Source: Actinomycetota bacterium (lineage in GTDB: Bacteria > Actinomycetota > AC-67). Taken from it: a stretch of 46,354 bases of DNA. The DNA lies in the NCBI GenBank assembly GCA_020201525.1, contig JAIVGO010000096.1, positions 1 to 46,354 on the forward strand, in the 5' to 3' direction. The translations under genes were made by a program, and so were the position numbers. Position 1 is the first letter of the stretch. Each line of letters opens with the position of its first letter. This document shows positions 1 to 7,998 of this stretch, piece by piece. Under the pieces are notes generated by a model. That model saw only the letters and a program-made list of their open reading frames with translations, was not told where the DNA came from and ran no database searches.

Positions 1-1
1 G

Positions 2-1300
2 CAGGTTCCGGAATCGCATAACGTTGCGCGCGACGCCTTTGCGTCCCTGCGAAATACCGATCTCGTCGAATATGCGTCGGTCGCCGCGGCAAAACGATCC
101 GTGCTCGAAGACTCGCTCATCACACTGGAACGCACGGGCGGAAATCGCTGGGAGGCGTTTCGCACGTTTGAACGCGGAGCCGCCGGAGACTACGCAGCCT
201 TTCGCGCGAACGTCGAGCGACGCGGGACGGGGTGGCGCCAATGGCCGGCACCCGAGCGCGCCGGGAAGGTGCCCCTGGGCGGCCCGGCGGCGCGCTATCA
301 CGCGTATGCGCAGTGGCTCATGACCGAACAGCTTTCGTCGCTGAGTGGATTGGATGCCGGGCTGGCGATCGACCTGCCGCTCGGCGTGCACCCTGAGGGT
401 TACGACACGTGGCGCTTTCCAAAGATGTTCGCGTACGGCGTCTCGGCCGGCGCCCCGCCGGATGCCTTTTTCAGCAAAGGCCAAACGTGGGGATTCCCTC
501 CGGTTCATCCTCAGCGCATGCGCGAAAGTGGCTACGCGTACTTCATCGATGCGATGCGAACTGCCTTCCAGCACGCACGCGCGTTGCGCATGGACCACAT
601 CATGGGGATCCATCGTCTGTATTGGGTCCCCGACGGCCACGAAGCCGTCGATGGTACGTACCTGACCTATCCGGCCGACGAGCTGTACGCGATCCTCGCG
701 CTGGAGTCTCATCGCGCGCGAGCGCTCATCGTCGGTGAGGACTTGGGCACCGTCCCGCCTATGGTGCGTCCGGCGATGGGGCGCCACGGTATCCATCGCA
801 CGTTCGTGCTTCAAGAGGAGTTGCATGAAGACCGCGAGCCGGCGCTCCCGCGACCGGTCAAGGCCTCCTTCGCGACGATCAACACCCACGACATGCCGAC
901 GTTCTCGTCGTTCTGGCGCGGGTCGGACATCGCCGACCGCGTGTCGCTGGGACTCCTCGACGAAACAGAAGCCGCGGACGAGGCGAAACGCCGGCAAACG
1001 AAGCGCGAGGCGCTCGTCGAGCAATTGCGCGCCGAAGGATTCCTCGCCGCCGACGGGGACGACGAAGCAGACGTGTTGATCGCGGTGCTCGGGTGGCTGG
1101 CCGCGAGTTCGGCGGCCGCGGTTGTTCCATCGCTCGAAGACTTCTGGCTCGAAACCGCGTCGCAAAACACGCCCGGCACGCGGAACGATCGTCCGAACTG
1201 GCGCAGGAAAGCGTCGCACGATCTCGAGAGTGTGTTCGCGCTGCCCGAGGTGAGCACGGCCCTGCAATCGATTACACGTCACCGTGGAGGTGCACGATGA
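2..1300 (+). CDS. malQ: 4-alpha-glucanotransferase (amylomaltase), 3' part of gene
   Basis: GH77 enzyme that transfers alpha-1,4-glucan chains between maltodextrins. The reading frame is open to the first base of the window, so the N-terminal part lies outside. About 432 residues are visible. Family signatures seen are the nucleophile segment LRMDHIMGIHRLYW (Asp codon at 593), the acid/base segment VGEDLGTVP (Glu codon at 737), the late NTHDMPTF motif, and a C-terminal NTPGTRNDRPNWRRK typical of bacterial MalQ. Its TGA overlaps the ATG of glgB (ATGA), which indicates one transcript and coupled translation with the branching and debranching enzymes that follow. Confidence 0.95.
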   Translation, partial: QVPESHNVARDAFASLRNTDLVEYASVAAAKRSVLEDSLITLERTGGNRWEAFRTFERGAAGDYAAFRANVERRGTGWRQWPAPERAGKVPLGGPAARYHAYAQWLMTEQLSSLSGLDAGLAIDLPLGVHPEGYDTWRFPKMFAYGVSAGAPPDAFFSKGQTWGFPPVHPQRMRESGYAYFIDAMRTAFQHARALRMDHIMGIHRLYWVPDGHEAVDGTYLTYPADELYAILALESHRARALIVGEDLGTVPPMVRPAMGRHGIHRTFVLQEELHEDREPALPRPVKASFATINTHDMPTFSSFWRGSDIADRVSLGLLDETEAADEAKRRQTKREALVEQLRAEGFLAADGDDEADVLIAVLGWLAASSAAAVVPSLEDFWLETASQNTPGTRNDRPNWRRKASHDLESVFALPEVSTALQSITRHRGGAR

Positions 1301-3210
1301 CCACAACTTCGATTCGCCATGACGTATCACTTCTGAGCGAGCAGGATCTCTACCTATTCAATGAGGGTACGCACGGACGGCTGCAGCAGCGTCTGGGCGC
1401 GCATGTATTGAACATCGAAGGCACCGACGGAACCTACTTCGCCGTCTGGGCGCCGAACGCGGAACGCGTCGCGGTGTTCGGCGACTTCAACGAATGGGAC
1501 CGAGACGGGTCACCGCTGCGCCCACGCGGTTCGTCCGGGATATGGGAGGGATTCGTGGCCGGTGCCGAAGCCGGCGTTCGCTACAAATACCACATCACAT
1601 CGCGGCACAATGGCTACGAGGTCGGCAAGGCCGATCCATTCGCTTCTTACGCGGAAAAGGCGCCGAACACCGCATCGATCATCTGGCCACTCAACTATTC
1701 GTGGAAGGATGACGTGTGGATGCGAAGCCGCGGGCAACGAAACGCGCTCGACGCACCGATGTCGATTTACGAGGTCCATCTCGGATCGTGGATGCGCGAC
1801 GAAAACGGCGGCCATCTCGGGTACCGCGAGGCCGGCAGGCGGCTGGCCGAGTACGCGTCCGAGACTGGATTCACGCACGTCGAGCTGCTCCCGGTGATGG
1901 AGCATCCTTTCTACGGATCCTGGGGCTATCAGACCACAGGCTACTTCGCTCCGACGAGCCGGTACGGGACGCCACAGGATTTCATGGCGATGATCGACAC
2001 GTTGCATCAAGCAAGCATCGGCGTGATCCTCGATTGGGTCCCGTCCCATTTTCCGACCGATGAGCACGGGCTCGCGTATTTCGACGGCACGCATTTGTTC
2101 GAGCACGCGGACATGCGACAGGGATTCCACCCCGATTGGAACAGCTACATCTTCAACTACGGCCGCAACGAAGTGCGATCGTTTCTTTTGTCGAGTGCCC
2201 TGCACTGGCTCGACACGTTCCACGCCGACGGCTTGCGCGTCGATGCCGTCGCTTCGATGCTCTACCTCGACTACTCACGCCGCGCCGGCGAATGGATCCC
2301 GAACGAATACGGCGGCCGTGAGAACCTCGACGCGATTCGCTTCCTCCGCGACCTCAATACGGCCGTGTACCGCGACCATCCCGACGTGCAGACGTCGGCA
2401 GAGGAGTCGACGGCGTGGCCGATGGTGTCGCGCCCGACGTACGTCGGCGGTCTCGGCTTCGGATTGAAGTGGGATATGGGATGGATGCACGACACGCTGT
2501 CGTATTTCTCGAAGGATCCCGTCTTTCGCCGGTTCCATCACAACGAGCTCACGTTTCGCTCGCTGTATGCCTTTGGCGAGAACTTCATCCTCCCGCTCTC
2601 GCACGACGAGGCCGTGCACGGGAAAGGATCAATGATCGGAAAGATGCCCGGCGACGATTGGCGGAAGTTCGCCAACCTGCGCTTGCTCTACGGCTATATG
2701 ACCGCCCAGCCCGGGAAGAAGCTTCTTTTCATGGGCGACGAATTCGGCCAGCGGAAGGAGTGGAACCACGAAGAGGGGCTCGACTGGGGGCTGCTCGAAC
2801 ATCCGGCCCACGCCGGGCTGCGCCGATGCGTTCGCGATTTGAACTCGCTCCACATACAAGAACCGGCGCTGCATCAGCTCGATACCGATCCCTCAGGTTT
2901 CGAATGGATCGATGCAAACGACGTCGAGGCGAGCGTCGTCAGCTTCATGCGTAAAGGCCGGTCGGAGCGGGACGCCGTCGTGGCCGTCTGCAACTTCACA
3001 CCAATCCCACGTGACAACTATCGCGTCGGAGTGCCCGACGGAGGCCACTGGCGAGAGCTGTTGAACACGGATGCGACCGAATACGGCGGTAGTGGACGCG
3101 GCAATTACGGCGGAGTCGACGCCATGCCCCTTCCGATGCACGGCCGGCTCCGTTCGTTGACCCTCACGCTGCCGCCGCTCGCCTGCCTTTTCTTCAAGCG
3201 TGTCGATTGA
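1297..3210 (+). CDS. glgB: 1,4-alpha-glucan branching enzyme
   Basis: Forms the alpha-1,6 branches of glycogen (GH13 subfamily 9). The chosen ATG at 1297 gives 637 residues and follows GTGGAGG. A longer reading frame upstream lies within malQ and is not coding. Order of domains: short N-terminal arm, CBM48 at about 40–130 (WAPNAERVAVFGDFNEWD), then the catalytic barrel with YEVHLGSW (~158), GLRVDAVASMLY with nucleophile Asp316, AEEST with the acid at Glu369/370, LSHDE with the transition-state Asp, and an all-beta C-terminal domain. The length is at the short end for bacterial GlgB, which often carry an additional N-terminal module; that module is absent here. Ten bases separate it from glgX. 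Confidence 0.97.
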   Translation: MTTTSIRHDVSLLSEQDLYLFNEGTHGRLQQRLGAHVLNIEGTDGTYFAVWAPNAERVAVFGDFNEWDRDGSPLRPRGSSGIWEGFVAGAEAGVRYKYHITSRHNGYEVGKADPFASYAEKAPNTASIIWPLNYSWKDDVWMRSRGQRNALDAPMSIYEVHLGSWMRDENGGHLGYREAGRRLAEYASETGFTHVELLPVMEHPFYGSWGYQTTGYFAPTSRYGTPQDFMAMIDTLHQASIGVILDWVPSHFPTDEHGLAYFDGTHLFEHADMRQGFHPDWNSYIFNYGRNEVRSFLLSSALHWLDTFHADGLRVDAVASMLYLDYSRRAGEWIPNEYGGRENLDAIRFLRDLNTAVYRDHPDVQTSAEESTAWPMVSRPTYVGGLGFGLKWDMGWMHDTLSYFSKDPVFRRFHHNELTFRSLYAFGENFILPLSHDEAVHGKGSMIGKMPGDDWRKFANLRLLYGYMTAQPGKKLLFMGDEFGQRKEWNHEEGLDWGLLEHPAHAGLRRCVRDLNSLHIQEPALHQLDTDPSGFEWIDANDVEASVVSFMRKGRSERDAVVAVCNFTPIPRDNYRVGVPDGGHWRELLNTDATEYGGSGRGNYGGVDAMPLPMHGRLRSLTLTLPPLACLFFKRVD

Positions 3211-3220
3211 GGACTGAACG

Positions 3221-5338
3221 ATGATGCGCGTGTGGCCGGGCAGGCCCGCGCCTCTCGGCGCGACGTGGGATGGCGAGGGAGTGAATTTCGCCCTTTTCTC
3301 CGAGCACGCGGAGGCGGTCGAGCTCGCTCTTTTCGACCGTCGGAGCGATGCAACACCGTCGCAGCGCATCCCGTTTCGTGAGCAAACCGACAACGTGTGG
3401 CACGCGTATCTACCCGATGCGCGCCCGGGACAGCTATACGGATATCGCGTCTTTGGGCCGTACCGTCCCGCGGAAGGCTACCGGTTCAATTCCAACAAGC
3501 TTCTGGTCGACCCATACGCCAAGGCAATCGGCGGTGGAATCCGCTGGGGCGACGCTTTGTTCGGTTATGTCGTCGGGCACGACGACGTGACGCCGGACGA
3601 ACAAGATTCTGCCGGTGCGGTCCCGAAGTGCGTGGTGGTCGACTCGGCGTTCACATGGGGAAACGACCGGCCGCCCGGCACGGCGTGGAATCGCACCGTC
3701 ATCTACGAGTGCCATGTGAAGGCGATTTCGGTGACGCACCCGGACGTCCCCGACGAGCTCCGCGGCACGTACTTGGGCCTCGCATCGGATCCGGTCGTCG
3801 ATCATCTTGTCACGCTCGGTGTCACGGCAGTTGAGCTGATGCCCGTTCACCACATGCTGGACGAGCGAATCCTCATCGAACGCGGGTTGACGAATTTCTG
3901 GGGTTACAACACGATCGGATATTTCGCACCTGATCCCCGTTACGCAACGTCGGTGATGGGCGACCAGGTCGCCGAGTTCAAATCGATGGTGAAGACGCTA
4001 CACCGGGCAGGGCTCGAAGTGATTCTCGACGTCGTTTACAACCACACGGCAGAGGGCAATCATCTCGGGCCGACGATCTGTATGCGCGGGATCGACAACA
4101 CATCGTACTACCGTCTCGTCCCCGAGGATCGCCGCCATTACATCGACGACTCCGGCTGCGGGAACAGCGTGAACCTCGCGCATCCTCGAACTTTGCAACT
4201 CGTCATGGACAGCCTGCGCTACTGGGTCACCGAGATGCACGTGGACGGGTTCCGTTTCGATCTCGCGACGACGCTCGCTCGCGAAGGAAATGAGGTCAAG
4301 ACGCTCGGAACCTTCTTTGAGGCAGTCATGCAGGATCCAGTTCTCTCACGAGTGAAGCTCATCGCCGAACCGTGGGACGTAGGGCCACACGGTTACCAGC
4401 TCGGACATTTTCCTCCGGGCTGGGCCGAATGGAATGACAAATACCGAGACAACATCCGCCGATTTTGGCGAGCCGATCCGGGACAGGTATCGGAGCTCGC
4501 GTATCGTCTGTCGGGATCAAGCGACATTTTCTCGCACGGCACCCGCCGAACGTACGCGAGCATCAACTTCATCACGGCGCACGACGGATTCACATTGACC
4601 GACCTCGTTTCTTACGAAGAAAAGCACAACGAGCCCAATGGCGAAGACAACCGGGACGGTCGCGAGGAAAACTTCAGCCGGAATTGGGGAATCGAAGGTA
4701 CGACGGAATCGGCGCGGATCCGTTCCATGCGCGAAAGGATGAAGCGGAATCTGCTCGCCACGCTCATGTTCTCTCAAGGCGTTCCGATGCTGCTCGGCGG
4801 GGACGAGATCGGGCGTTCACAGCATGGCAACAACAATGCGTATTGCCAGGACAACGAGATCTCATGGACGAATTGGAACGTCGATCAGGATGGGCGGGAT
4901 CTGTACGACTTCACGCGGCGCCTCATCCACATCCTTCAATCCAACCCCGTGCTGCGACGTCGCGCGTTTTTCACCGGCGGACCGATCCCCGGCGCCGGCG
5001 GCGTCAAGGATGTGACATGGATCAGGCCCGACGGAACCGAGATGACCGACGACGATTGGAACGATGCGAAGAATCACATCCTCGGGATGCTCATCGACAG
5101 CCGGGCAACCGATGAAGTCGATTCGCGCGGACGGCCCCTGTTCGGCGATACCGTCCTGCTGCTCCTCAACGGCGGCGCTCGCTCACGCTATTTCACGCTG
5201 CCGAAAGCCGAGGGCCCGGGCGTCTGGCATGAAGAAATCAATACAGGACGCGCGGGCGCGCGGGTCGTCAAAGGTCCAGGGTTGAACCTAGTCGCTCACT
5301 CGCTGATTCTCCTGCGCTTCGGCGAGGCCACGGTCTAG
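3221..5338 (+). CDS. glgX: glycogen debranching enzyme
   Basis: Isoamylase-type GH13_11 enzyme that hydrolyses alpha-1,6 branches of phosphorylase-limited glycogen. 705 residues; two adjacent ATG codons (3221, 3224) follow GAGGA. It has an N-terminal CBM48 (APLGATWDGEGVNFALFSEHA), then DVVYNHTAEG, GFRFDLA with nucleophile Asp347, IAEPWDVG with acid Glu383, and TAHDGFTL for the third carboxylate. The stretch HNEPNGEDNRDG is typical of GlgX/TreX proteins. It follows glgB closely and ends in TAG, 10 bases before the end of the convergent His-rich gene. TreX-like debranching in trehalose synthesis is an alternative role, but treY/treZ are not visible here. Confidence 0.96.
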   Translation: MMRVWPGRPAPLGATWDGEGVNFALFSEHAEAVELALFDRRSDATPSQRIPFREQTDNVWHAYLPDARPGQLYGYRVFGPYRPAEGYRFNSNKLLVDPYAKAIGGGIRWGDALFGYVVGHDDVTPDEQDSAGAVPKCVVVDSAFTWGNDRPPGTAWNRTVIYECHVKAISVTHPDVPDELRGTYLGLASDPVVDHLVTLGVTAVELMPVHHMLDERILIERGLTNFWGYNTIGYFAPDPRYATSVMGDQVAEFKSMVKTLHRAGLEVILDVVYNHTAEGNHLGPTICMRGIDNTSYYRLVPEDRRHYIDDSGCGNSVNLAHPRTLQLVMDSLRYWVTEMHVDGFRFDLATTLAREGNEVKTLGTFFEAVMQDPVLSRVKLIAEPWDVGPHGYQLGHFPPGWAEWNDKYRDNIRRFWRADPGQVSELAYRLSGSSDIFSHGTRRTYASINFITAHDGFTLTDLVSYEEKHNEPNGEDNRDGREENFSRNWGIEGTTESARIRSMRERMKRNLLATLMFSQGVPMLLGGDEIGRSQHGNNNAYCQDNEISWTNWNVDQDGRDLYDFTRRLIHILQSNPVLRRRAFFTGGPIPGAGGVKDVTWIRPDGTEMTDDDWNDAKNHILGMLIDSRATDEVDSRGRPLFGDTVLLLLNGGARSRYFTLPKAEGPGVWHEEINTGRAGARVVKGPGLNLVAHSLILLRFGEATV

Positions 5339-5348
5339 TCGGGCGGCC

Positions 5349-5666
5349 CTACGCCTCAGTCGGTCGAGCACGAGACGAAGACTTCTTCGCGGCCGTTGCG
5401 CGCTTCGGCGAGCGCTCCTTCACAGGTTCGCCGTGATCGTGATCGTGCGCCTCGCCAGCATGCTCGTCATCGAAATTCTGATGGGGGTAGTGGTTGTGTT
5501 GAAGAGCTGCGTGGTCGTGACCGTGTGCATGCATGGAGCTCAAGTGCTCGAAAGCTCCTTCGCGCGAGCTGAAGTTATGCGTCACGTGATAATGCTGATG
5601 CCCGTGCACGAGCGCTTGATGGTCGTGTTGCTCGAACTTCGCGAGATCCTCCTGCCGTTGCGCCAT
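5349..5666 (-). CDS. histidine-rich hypothetical protein, possible metal binder
   Basis: 105 residues, 19 of them histidine, mostly as HxH and HxxH pairs between residues 14 and 80 (for example HGHQHYHVTH, HAHGHDH, HDHDHGE). The histidine part is acidic and aromatic. The last ~25 residues form a basic Lys/Arg/Ala/Ser tail (SPKRATAAKKSSSRAR). There is no signal peptide or membrane segment, so a cytoplasmic protein is inferred. A strong GAGGAGG lies 6 nt before the ATG, which supports real translation. It runs against glgX and is divergent from glgP. Binding of Ni, Zn, Co or Cu is inferred from composition only; no known family was recognised. Confidence 0.75.
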   Translation of the reverse strand: MAQRQEDLAKFEQHDHQALVHGHQHYHVTHNFSSREGAFEHLSSMHAHGHDHAALQHNHYPHQNFDDEHAGEAHDHDHGEPVKERSPKRATAAKKSSSRARPTEA

Positions 5667-5791
5667 AACGGGCCTCCTCTAGTCAACCCACGTACGAGGC
5701 CTACCCCCGCTCATGTTTTGCGACACCTTGAAGGTCGCGCAGCTGGGTAGGATGCAAGCACGATGGTCCTCGCTCGGTTTGGTAACGCGTC

Positions 5792-7909
5792 GTGACGAAT
5801 GGAGCAGTCGACGTACGCGCCGCAGCAGCTGCGCTTGCCGGGCGACTGCCGAACGAGCTGGGTTTCCTCGCCGAGATTGCTTTCAACTATCTCTGGTCGT
5901 GGACACCCGGTGGCGAAGAAGTGTTTCGATCGATCGATCCGCATCGGTGGGAACTATGCGGCGCGAACCCTGTTCGGTTGTTGCAGGAAGCATCGCAAGC
6001 ATCACTCGAGCGCACAGCAAGCGATGCAGCTTGTCTTGCAGACGCTCGCCGCTTATTCGAAACAATTCGGACCGACCTCGACCGCCCGGCAGCATCGATT
6101 CCCTCGCCTCCAGCAGCTTTCTTGTGCACCGAGTTCGGCGTTCACGCCTCACTGCCGACGTACGCCGGGGGTCTAGGCATCCTTGCCGGAGACATCCTCA
6201 AGGAGGCATCCGACATGGCCCTGTCGCTCGTGGGCGTTGGGCTACTGTACCGCCAAGGGTATTTCCATCAACGCGTCGATCCGTCCGGCTGGCAGCACGA
6301 ATACTGGACGGAGACCGACCCCGACCGCCTTCCCGCGGCCCTTGTGCGAGGCGACGACGGCCGGCCGCTGACGATCGACGTAAAGATCCGGGAGCGCACA
6401 GTCGTCGCCCAAATCTGGCGCGTCGACGTCGGGCGCATTCCGTTGTATCTAATCGATGCGGAGCGTCCGGAAAACAATCGAGTCGACCGATGGATTACCT
6501 CGCGCCTGTACGTCGGCGATCGGAAGTTTCGCCTGGCCCAGTACGCACTCCTCGGCGTAGGCGGCATCCGAGCCCTGCATGCGATGGGGATCGATCCCGG
6601 CACTATCCACTTGAACGAAGGACATGTCGCCTTCGCACCACTCGAGCTGGCCCGCGTGGCCGTGGCGAGTGGCGCCGATTTTCACACCGCGCTCGATACA
6701 GTCCGGAGGAGAACGGTTTTCACCACGCATACTCCCGTCGCCGCCGGCAACGAGGCGTACACCGGGAGCGAAGTCCTCCAGGTACTCGGAGATCTCCCTG
6801 AGCAGTTGCACCTCGACGCAAAGGAGGTGCTGGCACTTGGGCGCACGCGCCCCGACGAAGAGGACGAGCCGTTCGGCATGACGCCGCTTGGCCTGCGCGT
6901 CGCGAGCTCCGCGAACGGCGTAAGCCGCCGTCACGGGTTCGTGGCGCGAGAAATGTGGCATTCTCTGTACCCCGACGGCACTGCGTCAGATGTTCCCATC
7001 ACGCATGTGACGAACGGCGTCCACTTTCCGACATGGCTGGCCGCACCCATGCGCGAGCTGCTTGACGAACATCTCGGCGACGATTGGCTTCGCCGCGCCG
7101 ACGACCCCGCTGCATGGAAAGCAATCGACGACATCCCCGACGCAGACCTCTGGGCCGTTCGGAACATTTTGCGGCGCCGCCTAGTCGCGTACCTCCGCGA
7201 TCGCGCGGCGGAAGACCGATTGGGGCGGGGAGAGCACGTCGAATACGTGGAGGCAGCGACGCGCGCATTCGACGATGAGGTGCTGACCGTGGGATTCGCG
7301 CGCCGTGCCGCGACGTACAAGCGGTTGCACTTGATCACCCTTGACCCGTCGCGCGCGCTGCGACTTCTGGAGCAATCGGTCCAGCTCGTCCTGGCCGGAA
7401 AGCCGCACCCGGCCGATGAAGAGGGAAAGCGTCTCGTGCAAGGCGTCTTCGAGCTCAAGTGGGCGCCGCACGTCGCCGAGCGCGTCGCGTATCTCGAAGA
7501 CTACGACCTTGCGATGGCACAACGCCTCGTCGCGGGATGCGACATCTGGCTCAACGTCCCTCGCCCGCCGATGGAGGCGTGCGGGACCAGCGGGATGAAA
7601 GCGGCCATCAACGGCGGTTTGAACTGCAGCGTCCTCGATGGCTGGTGGGAAGAGGCATACAACGCTGAAAATGGATGGGCGATCAGCGCTCACCCAACGC
7701 GCGATCTCGACGCAATGGATGCACAAGACGCCAACCGCCTGTACGACATCCTCGAAAACGAGGCCATCCCGCTGTTCTACGACCGCAGCGAAGACGGGGT
7801 ACCACACGGGTGGGTTCGCAAGATAAAGGCATCACTTCGCTCCGTCGGGTCACAGTTCAACGCGACCCGAATGATGCGCGAATACGTCGGACGCGTTTAC
7901 CCGAGGTAG
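5792..7909 (+). CDS. glgP: alpha-glucan (glycogen/maltodextrin) phosphorylase
   Basis: GT35 phosphorylase that releases glucose-1-phosphate from alpha-1,4-glucan ends. 705 residues, starting with GTG at 5792. The N-terminal ~110 residues (AEIAFNYLWSWTPGGEEVFRSIDPHRW) are typical of the shorter bacterial/archaeal type of alpha-glucan phosphorylase rather than the E. coli MalP type. Further marks are TEFGVHASLPTYAGGLGILAGD, HLNEGHVAF, TTHTPVAAGNE and ITHVTNGVH. The PLP site GTSGMKAAINGGLN has the Schiff-base Lys at 603. Gene order suggests a common glycogen-breakdown function with glgX, although the His-rich gene separates the two. Confidence 0.96.
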   Translation: MTNGAVDVRAAAAALAGRLPNELGFLAEIAFNYLWSWTPGGEEVFRSIDPHRWELCGANPVRLLQEASQASLERTASDAACLADARRLFETIRTDLDRPAASIPSPPAAFLCTEFGVHASLPTYAGGLGILAGDILKEASDMALSLVGVGLLYRQGYFHQRVDPSGWQHEYWTETDPDRLPAALVRGDDGRPLTIDVKIRERTVVAQIWRVDVGRIPLYLIDAERPENNRVDRWITSRLYVGDRKFRLAQYALLGVGGIRALHAMGIDPGTIHLNEGHVAFAPLELARVAVASGADFHTALDTVRRRTVFTTHTPVAAGNEAYTGSEVLQVLGDLPEQLHLDAKEVLALGRTRPDEEDEPFGMTPLGLRVASSANGVSRRHGFVAREMWHSLYPDGTASDVPITHVTNGVHFPTWLAAPMRELLDEHLGDDWLRRADDPAAWKAIDDIPDADLWAVRNILRRRLVAYLRDRAAEDRLGRGEHVEYVEAATRAFDDEVLTVGFARRAATYKRLHLITLDPSRALRLLEQSVQLVLAGKPHPADEEGKRLVQGVFELKWAPHVAERVAYLEDYDLAMAQRLVAGCDIWLNVPRPPMEACGTSGMKAAINGGLNCSVLDGWWEEAYNAENGWAISAHPTRDLDAMDAQDANRLYDILENEAIPLFYDRSEDGVPHGWVRKIKASLRSVGSQFNATRMMREYVGRVYPR

Positions 7910-7922
7910 GGCCGGGAGATGG

Positions 7923-7942
7923 CACCACCGGCAGCGGTGGTG
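7923..7942 (+). terminator. possible hairpin terminator after glgP
   Basis: Perfect 8-bp inverted repeat CACCACCG / CGGTGGTG with a 4-nt GCAG loop, 13 bases after the glgP stop. It is not followed by a T run, so it may be a Rho-assisted or processing structure rather than a true intrinsic terminator. Confidence 0.3.
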
Positions 7943-7998
7943 GTCACTCTCTTGGCTATCAGGGCGAGCCGTGCAACAGTCATTGGTGTGGGGGACTC

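Noticed and set aside
1093..1296. Extended N-terminus for the branching enzyme
   Set aside because: It overlaps the conserved C-terminal part of MalQ in another frame, and ATG 1297 has a ribosome site.
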